From Bacillus sp. ZZV12-4809 (GTDB taxonomy: Bacteria > Bacillota > Bacilli > Bacillales > Cytobacillaceae): a stretch of DNA of 64,000 nt. The translations under genes and the position numbers were made by a program. The notes beneath the pieces were generated by a model. It was not told the DNA's origin. It ran no database searches and saw only the letters and a program-made list of their open reading frames with translations. Each line of letters starts with the position of its first letter. Within the stretch, counting starts at the first letter, position 1. Shown here piece after piece: positions 25,450 to 34,453 of this stretch. The stretch covers positions 1 through 64,000 of the forward strand of contig NZ_VCRN01000009.1 of NCBI RefSeq assembly GCF_009849585.1, written 5' to 3'.

Positions 25450-27411
25450 TTACTTAGCTGCTTCTTTTCGTTTGATAAGAGCGAAGCGTATGAAGATATT
25501 GCTTAGTGCGATGAATATGGCACCGGCAAGCAATCCGGCGAAATACGCCCAGAAATTTTCGACTAACGGCCAGCCCCAGACGGCAGGCAGCGGATACCAT
25601 TGAACGGCTCCAAGTGCAACAGCAGTGATAACACCGACGATGGCTCCGATAATGTTAAGCGGAATGGTGATCAGCGGGTTGCGTAGCATGAACGGAATCG
25701 CTCCTTCACTAATCGCGATAAATCCCAGCAATAGTGATGTATTACCTGTGACACGAAGATTCTCATCGAAGACTCTTCTGCCAACAACATATTTATCGAT
25801 AATCGTCGCAAGACCTAAACCAATTGGCGGAATGACAATCGCCAGAACCCTTGCAGTCAGCGGGAAAATCTGATCTGCGGCAAGGCCAATCGCAATCGCA
25901 CCTGCCGCTTTATTGATTGGTCCGCCAAGGTCAAATGCTGTCGCCGCTGCGATAACAGCGGAAAGGAATAAGGTGCCTGAGCCTTGTGCTGATTCAATAT
26001 AATTTCTGATGGTTGTATTCAGGGCTCCAAAAACAGGATCCACAAAGTAAAAATTCAGGAAGAAAATCGTCAATACGCTGATAGCCGGAATGATCAGCAT
26101 CGGTTTCATGGCCTGCAGATTTTTGTGCAGTTTGATTTTTTCATTCAGGAATCTGGAAACATAACCGGCAACCAATCCAAGAATCAATGCTCCAAGGAAA
26201 CCAGACGGGATTCCATCTTCTACTCCCCAGAACGTGTAGTGAAGGCCTGCTGCGAATGCTCCGCCAATAAGACCTGATACAAGTCCTGGACGTCCTGCCA
26301 GTGAATAAGCGACAAACGCTCCGAAGATCGGATACATGAACTTAAAGATCAGTCCCCCAAATTTATCAAGGTGATGCAGGATAACTAATAATTCATTCGA
26401 ATGCTCAATATATTTTGCATCGTGGATCTCTCCAGACAAGCCAAATGGCATGGCTCCGAGCTTGGCAATCCCGATCATTAAACCAGCCGCAACAATGACA
26501 GGAATCATGTAAGAAATACCGGTCAGAATCGCCTGTGACATTTCAGACCATAACCCTTTTTTGTCATCTGAATCCATGCCGGAATCTCCATCTTCACCTG
26601 AAGCTTGTACCACACCATCCGGATTGTTCAATGCACGATTGATCATGTCCCCGGCGCTCTTTAAAGGTTCAGCAACCTTTGTTTGTACATAAGGCTTGCC
26701 ATTGAATCGCTCCATTCCTCTTGGAGAGATATCAGTTGCGAAGATAACAGCATCCGCTTCAGAAATCAGGGCTTTTGTATGCTGGTCCTCAAGCCCATTG
26801 GCACCTTGCTTCTCGGTAATGACACGGATGCCCATTTCTCTTCCTGCCTTTTCCAAAGCCTCTGCAGCCATGTAAGTATGGGCAATGCCTGCTGCACAGG
26901 CCGTGATGGCCAGTACCGTTTTTGTATACTCTTCTGAATGTGCTTGCTTCTCCTCAACCTGGTCAATTGCTTCCAGGAATTGATCAGCATAATTTGCACT
27001 CATTAAACGCTGATAGTAGCTTTCATTCATTAAACGCGTGCTTAACTCAGATAGAAGGCTTAAATGAGTAGATCCTGCTTCAGCGCTAGGAATCGCCAAT
27101 AGGAACACAAGCTCAACTTCATTATTCGGGTCAATGCTTTCCCATTCATTCAGTTTATGTTTTAGACGGGCAACGGCAAAGGCAGCTTTTTTTACAACTG
27201 CAGACTTACCGTGAGGAATCGCAAGCCCTTTTTCAAAGCCAGTAGGTGAAATCTGTTCCCTATCCATTACAGCCTGATAATACTCTTCTTTTGAGCTAAG
27301 GCAGCCATTTCGGTCAAGTGCGTCCACCAGATGGCGGATGACTTCTTCCTTGGTTCCCCACTCAACATCGAAAAAGAGCAGACTTTTGTCAGTCATGTTC
27401 TTTAATTCCAT
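25450..27411 (-). CDS. mngA: PTS fructose-family EIIABC, mannosylglycerate-type permease
   Basis: A 653-residue sugar permease with domain order A-B-C. EIIA is at residues about 5-150 with the phosphorylated His in GLAIPHGKSAV (about 67). EIIB is at about 165-265 with Cys in LAITACAAGIAHTYMAAEAL (about 171). EIIC is at about 290-645 with roughly ten membrane segments. It imports a sugar with phosphorylation to the cytoplasmic side. The A-B-C order and the linked GH38 hydrolase match MngA (2-O-mannosyl-D-glycerate), though fructose-family members for other substrates share the order. The ATG at 27411 has GAGGAG in front. The upstream region carries a cre-like site and a GTACAATTGTAC palindrome. 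Confidence 0.87.
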   Translation of the reverse strand: MELKNMTDKSLLFFDVEWGTKEEVIRHLVDALDRNGCLSSKEEYYQAVMDREQISPTGFEKGLAIPHGKSAVVKKAAFAVARLKHKLNEWESIDPNNEVELVFLLAIPSAEAGSTHLSLLSELSTRLMNESYYQRLMSANYADQFLEAIDQVEEKQAHSEEYTKTVLAITACAAGIAHTYMAAEALEKAGREMGIRVITEKQGANGLEDQHTKALISEADAVIFATDISPRGMERFNGKPYVQTKVAEPLKSAGDMINRALNNPDGVVQASGEDGDSGMDSDDKKGLWSEMSQAILTGISYMIPVIVAAGLMIGIAKLGAMPFGLSGEIHDAKYIEHSNELLVILHHLDKFGGLIFKFMYPIFGAFVAYSLAGRPGLVSGLIGGAFAAGLHYTFWGVEDGIPSGFLGALILGLVAGYVSRFLNEKIKLHKNLQAMKPMLIIPAISVLTIFFLNFYFVDPVFGALNTTIRNYIESAQGSGTLFLSAVIAAATAFDLGGPINKAAGAIAIGLAADQIFPLTARVLAIVIPPIGLGLATIIDKYVVGRRVFDENLRVTGNTSLLLGFIAISEGAIPFMLRNPLITIPLNIIGAIVGVITAVALGAVQWYPLPAVWGWPLVENFWAYFAGLLAGAIFIALSNIFIRFALIKRKEAAK

Positions 27412-27483
27412 GTCTTTTCACTCCTCATCTATTTCTCTATGAATAACGCTTTCAAATCAACTCAGTTTCAAGAAAGCCTTTTC

Positions 27484-27497
27484 TAAAATCGCTTACA
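27484..27497. promoter_or_regulatory. Candidate CcpA cre site
   Basis: TAAAATCGCTTACA matches the consensus TGWNANCGNTNWCA at every fixed position but one (A for G at position 2). It lies 73 bases upstream of the PTS start and would allow catabolite repression of the operon. A weaker match lies at 27441-27454. Confidence 0.5.
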
Positions 27498-27530
27498 TTA
27501 TAGTTTTAACATGAATCCGCTGCTTCTCTT

Positions 27531-27554
27531 TGTACATTCAGCGTACAATTGTAC
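27531..27554. promoter_or_regulatory. Probable operator of the RpiR-family regulator
   Basis: The perfect 12-bp palindrome GTACAATTGTAC (27543-27554) follows TGTACA (27531-27536), so the TGTAC half-site occurs three times in 24 bases. It is located between the divergent PTS operon and the regulator, and a TATAAT for the regulator is at 27610-27615. Autoregulation and control of the operon are inferred. Confidence 0.55.
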
Positions 27555-27644
27555 AACATTTAATAAATCTTAAAACATCAATGGGTATAGATTGCACTGT
27601 ACGGTGTGATATAATCAGGAAAACAATGCAAAAGAGGAGCTCCA

Positions 27645-28409
27645 ATGGGAAAAGTCACAGAACACTTCGCTCACGCCATTCCCTCACTTACACATGCCGA
27701 GAAGCACGTACTCTACTATATTGAATCCAGCCTGGAAAAAGCAAAGCACCTGCCCCTGACAGCAATGGCTTCGGAAAACAATGTCAGTACTACGACCATC
27801 GTACGAATGTGCCATAAGCTCGGCCTTGAGGGGTTCACGGAACTGAAGTATATACTTAGGGGAATGGATGATGAAAGTCTGCCAGCAGAAACGAATCCTC
27901 TGGCTCGCTACAGGCATGATTTGAATGAGACCCTGGAATCCATCCAGCTGGAAGAAATTGAGAAGGCTGCTGAGCAAATGGTAAAATCAAGCCGCGTAAT
28001 CATCGTGGCAGTCGGCCTTTCCAAAATGATGGGTGAATACTTCAGCAAGCTATTCATGCAAGTGAACAAGACGACTGTATATGTCTACGAATCACATATC
28101 ATTGACATCCTGACGAACATGCTGGAACCAAAGGACATGGTTATCTTCATCTCATCGAGCGGAGAAACAAAGACGATAACCAAAGTCGCCGAAAAAGTTA
28201 AATATAAAACGATGCAGACGCTCTCTATCACAAATACACCGGACAGCACACTCTCGAACTTAACAGAATATTCTCTAAGCGCGAACGTCCAGCGGGTAAC
28301 CTATGCCGGATACGACTTAACCGCCAGATCGACGCTTGTCATGCTGATTGACCTCCTGTTTGAGGTTTTCTTGAAAAAAGAGTTAATGGAAAAGAAGAAA
28401 AGAAAATGA
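27645..28409 (+). CDS. RpiR-family transcriptional regulator (HTH-SIS)
   Basis: A 254-residue protein: an N-terminal RpiR helix-turn-helix (about 1-75, MASENNVSTTTIVRMCHKLG) and a SIS sugar-isomerase sensor domain (about 115-240) with VIIVAVGLSKMMGEYFSKLF and FISSSGETKTITKVAEKVK. SIS domains bind phosphosugars. It is divergent from the PTS-mannosidase-GH13 operon and is the likely regulator, with the phosphorylated imported sugar as the probable signal. The ATG has AGAGGAG in front. E. coli MngR is a GntR-type protein, so the control differs from that system. Confidence 0.88.
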   Translation: MGKVTEHFAHAIPSLTHAEKHVLYYIESSLEKAKHLPLTAMASENNVSTTTIVRMCHKLGLEGFTELKYILRGMDDESLPAETNPLARYRHDLNETLESIQLEEIEKAAEQMVKSSRVIIVAVGLSKMMGEYFSKLFMQVNKTTVYVYESHIIDILTNMLEPKDMVIFISSSGETKTITKVAEKVKYKTMQTLSITNTPDSTLSNLTEYSLSANVQRVTYAGYDLTARSTLVMLIDLLFEVFLKKELMEKKKRK

Positions 28410-28420
28410 AGCAGCAACGG

Positions 28421-28471
28421 AAAAAAGCAGCGGACCCTATCGGAAATACGATAAAGTCCCGCTGCTTTTTA
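28421..28471 (+). terminator. Terminator of the RpiR-family gene, bidirectional
   Basis: AAAAAGCAGCGG and CCGCTGCTTTTT form a strong stem with a T-run on the plus side. The A-run on the other arm lets it work for the minus-strand lnr-like genes also, which end at 28549. Confidence 0.85.
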
Positions 28472-28548
28472 ATTTACAAATGAGAAACGATCATTTCGGC
28501 ATTGCGATATGAGCTGCTGCACCCGGTGCCAAGAAAAGCATCCCAGCC

Positions 28549-29649
28549 TTAGCGCCCGCCGCGTTCCCCCAGGTTTATCCCAAGTCCCATATACAAAACG
28601 GCAATAAGCAGCATGATTGAAATCGGCAGGAGAATATCATTCCAGCCTGCACCAAAAAGGGCCACATCCATCATAGACTCGACTGCATACCCCATTGGGA
28701 ACCAGCCAGCTGCAAAGGTGAATACCGGATTATCCATTACCCCTGGCGGCACATAGACACCGCTGATTATCGGGATAATCGGAATAACGGACGTATAAAC
28801 CATATTAAACTTTTCCGGTGTTTTGGCCACACCCGCAAGAAGCATAGCCAGGCTGACACTGCTTAAGGTAAAGACAGCTGCGATCACCAGAATAATGGGA
28901 AGCGGGCCAATTTCAAAGTTCATGACATAATCAAATAGTAAAAACACTACCGTCATTTGGAAAAATCCAATGATAAAGCTATACAGCAAATGACCGGTAT
29001 ACAAATTAATTTTACTCACAGACGATAAGTTCAGGCGATTCCAGACCCCGCTGACTTTATCCGCATTAATGCCATTCACCTTAAAGCCAATCGTGAACAT
29101 CGCTAAGAATAAAGTGAACCCGAACAGGAGCTGTGTCCCCATATCATGGCTCGATAATTCCCCGCCATCCAGGCTTTTTATTCCAACGGCCATAGGAGGA
29201 TTTTCCATAAAGCGATCCACTGATTCTCTTAATTCAGCTTTTTCTTCTGTGCCCGCCAGAGCTTTAAGCTGCGCCTCTTCTGTAAAAACTTTATGAACCT
29301 CCTGCTCAATCAGATGAATGTTGGGCATATCTGAAGCTGTAATGACACGATAATCCTCTTCCATTACATGAATGGCCGCATCCCTTTTTCCCTCTCTTAC
29401 CTGTTCGCGCGCCGTTGCTTCGTCCGAGATCTCATATTTCGTATCTGTATTTTTATTTAATAACGTGACCCACTTTTGTTCAATTTCCCCGGCATTTGGC
29501 CCGGAAGCAAAAATGCTGACAGAGGTTTTGGAACCCCATGCTGAATTTCCAAAGATAAGGGTAGCCACTATACTGAGTCCAATAAATAACAGAATGAGAA
29601 GCGGTTTTCGTTTGTCCTTTAAGAATTGAGCGTAAAACACTGGATACAT
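28549..29649 (-). CDS. lnrN: ABC-2 type permease, LnrN (YfiN)-like
   Basis: A 366-residue ABC-2 permease with one N-terminal membrane segment (about 20-40), a large extracytoplasmic loop (about 45-165) and five or more C-terminal segments (about 165-360). Its start codon overlaps the stop of the preceding permease in a TAATG junction. With that permease and the ATPase it forms the exporter that in B. subtilis gives resistance to the polyene linearmycin. The assignment rests on the five-gene order kinase - regulator - ATPase - permease - permease and the sizes; substrate identity is not shown by the sequence. Confidence 0.75.
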   Translation of the reverse strand: MYPVFYAQFLKDKRKPLLILLFIGLSIVATLIFGNSAWGSKTSVSIFASGPNAGEIEQKWVTLLNKNTDTKYEISDEATAREQVREGKRDAAIHVMEEDYRVITASDMPNIHLIEQEVHKVFTEEAQLKALAGTEEKAELRESVDRFMENPPMAVGIKSLDGGELSSHDMGTQLLFGFTLFLAMFTIGFKVNGINADKVSGVWNRLNLSSVSKINLYTGHLLYSFIIGFFQMTVVFLLFDYVMNFEIGPLPIILVIAAVFTLSSVSLAMLLAGVAKTPEKFNMVYTSVIPIIPIISGVYVPPGVMDNPVFTFAAGWFPMGYAVESMMDVALFGAGWNDILLPISIMLLIAVLYMGLGINLGERGGR

Positions 29650-30914
29650 TAGCTTCGCCCCCTTTTTGGAAAAATTGACAAACTAATGGCAAAACAAATG
29701 ATACATACAGCTGCAAGAAAAAGAATCGGGAACAGTAAATCATGGAATTCTGTATACTGAACCCATTCAATAATCGCTGTCTGAGTCAGGCCATTAGGTG
29801 TCCATTCACCGATTTTCTGGATCGGCTCCGGCAATCCATCAAGCGGGAAAAAGCTTCCGCCCAGAACACCACATCCCATAATGATCACCGTAGATACTCC
29901 GCTAGCTGAATTACTATCGTTCAAATGGAGTGTAAGGGCTGTTAATAGGGCTGACAATCCCCCGACCGTTAAGGCAAAGACTATCAGGATCAGCGTGACT
30001 CCAGCCCAAAAGGTGAAGGATTTACCCGGAAATACATCCAGCAGCAATTGAACAGCTGTCAGGGTGATGGCGAACTGCATAAGAGCCAGAAGAAAGGCCG
30101 AGACCGATTTTCCTAGTAAAAAGAACAGCGGGTGACGATCGGTTAAAATAATCCGATTGAATACCTGTTCCCGTTTCTCTGTTACTGTTTTTAAAGCGAC
30201 TGTTTGGGCCATGAATAAAGCAAACAGCGTCCCAATGGCAATGGTAAAGTATTGGGCAAAGGTATAAGCGGAAGCGCCATCCACGCCTTCAACCACTTCC
30301 CTGCCGCCTTTCGGGAGTACCGGTTCTGCAGAGGTTTCAGCCTCTTGCTTCCCGAGAGCAAATTGCATATTAAGTGTATTGACAAAGTTCTGCATGATCT
30401 CCTGCAGTGAATTGACCTCTGTCGATTGTTCCTCAGCCTGAATATGAAAAGCCCCTTGGGACGCTTCCCCTAAAAACAGGTGGGATAACGTTGCGTACGT
30501 AAATCCTTCTGGAATTGAAACAAGGGCATCCAGTTCCCCGCTTTTCACTTGTTCGGCTGCTTCCTGTCGGGGTACGTCCTTCACCGTTACCCATTCCTTC
30601 AAATCCGAGCTATTCAGGAACTCCTGTAAAAGCTCAACAGGATCAAGACCCGATGCCGCTGCCAAAATGGCTTGTTTTTCTTCCGCAGGAATCCCCTTCT
30701 CTTCGACCGCAGCTGCAAACTGCTCCTTCCCCTTTTCAACATCATCCTCCTGAATGAACGAAACATCGATCTGAATGGCTTCTTCATCCTTCAAAAGGCC
30801 GGAAAAGGTAAAATTCAAGATGACAATAATAAGGACAGGAAGCAATAAGGCCAAAAGGATCTCTTTGCGGTCTCTCCAGAAAACCAGCAGATCTTTTTTA
30901 ATAAAAGTACTCAT
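29649..30914 (-). CDS. lnrM: ABC-2 type permease, LnrM (YfiM)-like
   Basis: A 421-residue ABC-2 permease: a first membrane segment at about 18-36 (ILLALLLPVLIIVILNF), a long extracytoplasmic region (about 45-215) and about six C-terminal segments. The loop is acidic and rich in Gln and Glu, as in other ABC-2 drug exporters. The ATG at 30914 has AAGGAGAG in front and follows the ATPase stop by 14 bases. It partners the second permease and the ATPase in the operon. Confidence 0.75.
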   Translation of the reverse strand: MSTFIKKDLLVFWRDRKEILLALLLPVLIIVILNFTFSGLLKDEEAIQIDVSFIQEDDVEKGKEQFAAAVEEKGIPAEEKQAILAAASGLDPVELLQEFLNSSDLKEWVTVKDVPRQEAAEQVKSGELDALVSIPEGFTYATLSHLFLGEASQGAFHIQAEEQSTEVNSLQEIMQNFVNTLNMQFALGKQEAETSAEPVLPKGGREVVEGVDGASAYTFAQYFTIAIGTLFALFMAQTVALKTVTEKREQVFNRIILTDRHPLFFLLGKSVSAFLLALMQFAITLTAVQLLLDVFPGKSFTFWAGVTLILIVFALTVGGLSALLTALTLHLNDSNSASGVSTVIIMGCGVLGGSFFPLDGLPEPIQKIGEWTPNGLTQTAIIEWVQYTEFHDLLFPILFLAAVCIICFAISLSIFPKRGRS

Positions 30915-30928
30915 GATTTCATCTCTCC

Positions 30929-31861
30929 TTAATCCCGTAACGTCTTCCCTGTCAGGTGCAGGAAAACGTCCTCCAGGCTAGGAATTTCCACTTGATAATT
31001 CATGATTTGCATGCCCTCCTGATCAGCAGCATGGACCAGGCTGCTTAACAAACTGTGATTCTTTTTCGCCAAAATGCGCAGACCCTCTTTCGTTTGTTCC
31101 ACTTGAAGGACGTCCGGCAAGGCTTTAATTTTGTCTGTGAATACATCACTTCTTTTGCTGAGTTGAACCCTGATCGTATCTTCACTGGATAAAATACTGA
31201 GCAATTCTTCCTTGCTGCCTGTGGCGATAATTTTTCCATGGTCCATAATGTAGACCCGATTGCATAATTGCTCGACTTCCTCCATGTAATGGCTCGTGTA
31301 CAGGACGGTCGTGCCATGAGTCTGGTTTAACTCCCGGACGGTCTCTAAAATATGGTTTCTCGACTGAGGATCAATGCCGACAGTCGGCTCATCAAGGATG
31401 AGAATTCTTGGATTATGCAGCAGGGCAGCGGCAATATTGATTCTTCGTTTCATGCCGCCTGAGAACGTTTTGATCAATTCCTTTTGGCGATCCTTTAAAC
31501 CGACCATGTCCAGTACTTCCTGTATGCGGACCTCCAGGGTCTCCTTCTCCACCCGGTAGGCTTTACCGAAAAACTTCAGGTTTTCATATGCTGATAATTC
31601 CTCATAGAGGGCAATTTCCTGCGGTACCACCCCCAGCACTTTTCGAAGTTCTGAAGGGTTTTGAATCGTGCTTTTTCCATCAAGCTTCACATCCCCCGAT
31701 GTCGGCCGGATGAGGGAGGACATCATGGAAATTGTGGTTGATTTGCCGGCTCCGTTCGGTCCAAGCAGACCGACTGATTCCCCCGCGTTCAGGTATAGGT
31801 TAATTTCATCCACTACTTTTTTATCTTTATAGCTTTTCGTCAGTTTGACTGTTTCGAGCAT
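30929..31861 (-). CDS. lnrL: ABC transporter ATP-binding protein, LnrL (YfiL)-like
   Basis: A 310-residue ATPase with Walker A GPNGAGKST (about residue 35), signature FSGGMKRR (about 135), Walker B ILILDEPTVGID (about 155) and the switch His in YTSHYMEE. The C-terminal extension of about 80 residues is typical of DrrA/YfiL-type drug exporters. The ATG at 31861 has AAGGAG in front. The 120 bases upstream, between it and the response regulator, hold no clear terminator but could contain the regulated promoter. Confidence 0.85.
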   Translation of the reverse strand: MLETVKLTKSYKDKKVVDEINLYLNAGESVGLLGPNGAGKSTTISMMSSLIRPTSGDVKLDGKSTIQNPSELRKVLGVVPQEIALYEELSAYENLKFFGKAYRVEKETLEVRIQEVLDMVGLKDRQKELIKTFSGGMKRRINIAAALLHNPRILILDEPTVGIDPQSRNHILETVRELNQTHGTTVLYTSHYMEEVEQLCNRVYIMDHGKIIATGSKEELLSILSSEDTIRVQLSKRSDVFTDKIKALPDVLQVEQTKEGLRILAKKNHSLLSSLVHAADQEGMQIMNYQVEIPSLEDVFLHLTGKTLRD

Positions 31862-31981
31862 GGTTTCGCACTCCTTTTGCTGAGTTGATACATTCAGGAT
31901 ATAAAAAAGGAAACAGCTTCACTACTGTCTCCCGTCACGAGTTATGTATTTCACCATTACTTTAATCATTTTAATTAAAAT

Positions 31982-32614
31982 TTAAACAAGGTTATGGCGG
32001 ATCGCATAGATGGCGAGCTGCGTCCGGTCTCTTAAATCTAATTTCGCTAGTATCTGGCTTGTGTTGTTTTTCACGGTGCCGACTGAAATGGCGAGCTGAT
32101 CCGCAATTTCGTTATTGCTGAGACCTTCCCCGATGCATTTAAGGATAGCTCGCTCTCTTGGTGTTAGGGATGGATCAGGTTCCTTGCTGTCCTGCTGTTT
32201 CATTAGTTGGGGAACGACCTTTGCAGCAACCCCTTCTTCTATGGATAAGCCGCCCTTTAGTGCACTCCTGATTGAACGGAGCAGTGAGTCCGTGTCACCG
32301 TTTTTTAGGATGTAGCCGCTCACGCCAATCCGGAGTGCCTCCATGACATAATCATCGTCATCGAAGGTTGTCAGCATGAGGATTTTTGTCTGGGGCCAGC
32401 GGGATTGGATGATCTTCGCCGCTTTTAGTCCATCCATGACAGGCATGCGGATATCGAGGATGGCAATGTCGAATTGACTATTTTCACAGAGGGCGATGGC
32501 TTCTTTGCCGTTGTCTGTTTCTCCTGTTACTTTGAATTCTTCTTCGGTTTCGATCATCATTTTTAAGCCTTGTCTGACCATTACCTGGTCTTCGGCTAGG
32601 AGGATTCGAATCAT
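31982..32614 (-). CDS. lnrK: NarL/LuxR-family response regulator, LnrK (YfiK)-like
   Basis: A 210-residue response regulator: receiver domain (about 1-118) with acidic pocket AED, phospho-acceptor Asp in AILDIRMPVMDG (about 53) and Lys in YILKNG (about 103); then a LuxR-type helix-turn-helix (about 145-205, LSNNEIADQLAISVGTVKNN). ATG 32614 is chosen because GAGGTG lies six bases upstream, overlapping a GTG three codons earlier. Its cognate kinase is at 32819. A 128-bp dispersed-type repeat separates the two genes. Confidence 0.85.
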   Translation of the reverse strand: MIRILLAEDQVMVRQGLKMMIETEEEFKVTGETDNGKEAIALCENSQFDIAILDIRMPVMDGLKAAKIIQSRWPQTKILMLTTFDDDDYVMEALRIGVSGYILKNGDTDSLLRSIRSALKGGLSIEEGVAAKVVPQLMKQQDSKEPDPSLTPRERAILKCIGEGLSNNEIADQLAISVGTVKNNTSQILAKLDLRDRTQLAIYAIRHNLV

Positions 32615-32655
32615 GGCTGTCACCTCTATTCATAGAATGTCTTTGAATGTTTCCC

Positions 32656-32783
32656 GTTGATTTCCGCTCCAGGCACTCGCTTTCCACGAGGCGGGCGCTG
32701 AGCCTCCTCGACACTTTGCGTCTGTGGGGTCTCAGCTGTCCCGCTGCTCCCGTTGGAATCTCGCGCCTTACGCTTCAATCAAC
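32656..32783. repeat. Dispersed MITE-like intergenic repeat with GTTGATT/AATCAAC ends
   Basis: The element starts GTTGATTTCCGCTCCAGGCA and ends with TCAATCAAC, so GTTGATT is inverted at the two termini. It is far richer in G and C than its surroundings and contains CACTCGCTTTCC and TGTGGGGTCTC. I recall nearly the same sequence scattered between genes in many Bacillaceae genomes. Here it lies inside the two-component operon. It encodes nothing; its origin is unknown to me. Confidence 0.65.
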
Positions 32784-32818
32784 TCAGTGATAATACTTGA
32801 TTAACCTCTTAAGAGCCT

Positions 32819-33949
32819 TTATGAGTGCGAAATTATTTTAATATATCCGTTAACTATGAAGTGTCCTTCGGTTTGGTACACTTTTAATCCGCCATTATGT
32901 TTCTCTAAACGCTGCCGCATCTGACTTAGTCCGAAGCCTTCGTGATAGGTATTTTTTCCGGTTACCGGGTTCCGTATTTCGAATCGGAAGATGCTGCCGC
33001 CGGGTGCTTCGAAGGTGATGTCTGCTTCTTTTGCATCACAATGCTTCATGATGTTGGTTAATGCTTCCTGGACGGATCTGTAGATCACAAAGGATTGTTC
33101 ACCCGTCAGCGGAGCGGAAAAGGCCCCGTATTTGACAGAGAAATGGATGTGCATCATGTTTTCGAGCTCAAGCTTACGAATTAAACGCAGGATGCCTGGA
33201 AGGCCGCCGGTGTCGTTAGCTTTCAGGCATTTGACAGCCCTGCGTGTTTCATCAAGGCTTTCATTCGCCAGTTTCTTTAATGATTCCACTCGTTCCTGTT
33301 CCTGCTTAGAGGCTTGGAGCCGAAACATTTCCAGCTGCATGATGAGAGCTGTCAGCTTATGGCCAACCGAATCATGGATTTCATGGGCAATCAGCACCCG
33401 CTCCTCCTGCCTGGCCAGCTCCTCCTCTGAGACTGCTCGCCTCTTTACATCACGAAACTCACCCAAAATGGCCTCATACCTTGCGGCCAGATCGATTAGC
33501 TGGTTCTTCATTTTTTTATAATGGATGAGGGCTAGGAAGAAAAAAAGAATGTAAATAGCTATAAAAATTTGATGAGAAATATCAAGATTACTATATATAG
33601 CCGTGATTTCTAAACTCAGTACTCCAAGTATCCCATTCCCTATGCTGTACCGAAGCGGCAGGCGATAAAAGCCCTCGGCGATTAGCATGGATATAATCAG
33701 AATGAGAAAAGGGTTAAAGTCGTGATTGTAGGGAAATAGGATTGCTGCTGCTATGATCGTATTCGTGCATAGGATGAGCAATAATAAATTAAGCTTTTTT
33801 TGAAACATAGGAACGATAAAAAAGAGCAGGAAGTAAAGGGCTGCTCCCAATATGTATGCTGGTAATTGATTTACAGGAAGTTGTAGATAGGCGATGGCAA
33901 ATGGCCACACAATTAAGTTTAGTAAGATCCATAGCCAGTAGGATTTCAT
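32819..33949 (-). CDS. lnrJ: Sensor histidine kinase, LnrJ (YfiJ)-like
   Basis: A 376-residue kinase with about five N-terminal membrane segments (residues 4-160), a HisKA_3 dimerisation domain with the phosphorylated His in LIAHEIHDSVGHKLTALI (about 195) and a HATPase domain (about 275-372; EALTNIMKHC and GFGLSQMRQRLE). It has very little extracytoplasmic sequence, as in intramembrane-sensing kinases that respond to membrane-active antibiotics. The ATG is at 33949. It is first of the five-gene lnr-like operon, and such a module beside an antibiotic-type cluster may be coincidental. Confidence 0.82.
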   Translation of the reverse strand: MKSYWLWILLNLIVWPFAIAYLQLPVNQLPAYILGAALYFLLFFIVPMFQKKLNLLLLILCTNTIIAAAILFPYNHDFNPFLILIISMLIAEGFYRLPLRYSIGNGILGVLSLEITAIYSNLDISHQIFIAIYILFFFLALIHYKKMKNQLIDLAARYEAILGEFRDVKRRAVSEEELARQEERVLIAHEIHDSVGHKLTALIMQLEMFRLQASKQEQERVESLKKLANESLDETRRAVKCLKANDTGGLPGILRLIRKLELENMMHIHFSVKYGAFSAPLTGEQSFVIYRSVQEALTNIMKHCDAKEADITFEAPGGSIFRFEIRNPVTGKNTYHEGFGLSQMRQRLEKHNGGLKVYQTEGHFIVNGYIKIISHS

Positions 33950-34139
33950 GGTATGACCCCGTTTCTTGAGGGTTTACAACTGCTTATTTTATCATTTATT
34001 AACTAAATTAACCATTTTCTGTTTCTTACAAGCAAAAACAAAATCTATTCGAATTCTTTTAAAACAAAAAAGAACACCGGATAAAACCGGGCTCTGATAT
34101 AGTATTACTATTAATGGAATATAGTTGAGATGAAAATAC

Positions 34140-34440
34140 TTACTTATCTTCGGCAAATTTAATTAATGAAACTTCATATTTTCCTTCAGCAAAATTGACC
34201 ATTGCATGAACCCGGTTGTCTTTATTCCCTTCTCATATCCGAAAAGAAATATTTCTGACCCATATGTACGATCTGTGAACTCATGCTCATTGATTACAAC
34301 GTCCCACGCTTTTTGCTCCTTAAAATAGAACTGCAGATTCTGTGGACTTTCCTACGATCTCTTCTTTTTCATCCATAGGCATATCATTACATCCCTGCAG
34401 AATTAGCGCTGCCAAAACCAGTAAAAGGATCCTCCTACCC
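34140..34440 (-). pseudogene. Degraded lipoprotein gene
   Basis: Minus-strand pieces in different frames add up to one small lipoprotein. The N-terminal part is RRILLLVLAALILQGCND (hydrophobic signal and lipobox LQGC), continuing MPMDEKEEIVGKSTES before a stop. The middle part is KEQKAWDVVINEHEFTDRTY then GSEIFLFGYEKG. The end is KDNRVHAMVNFAEGKYEVSL and IKFAEDK with the stop at 34140. At least two frameshifts separate them, and the start codon is missing. The family is not recognised. It follows the small gene at 34454 closely. Confidence 0.6.
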
Positions 34441-34453
34441 CTTCGGACAGAAA

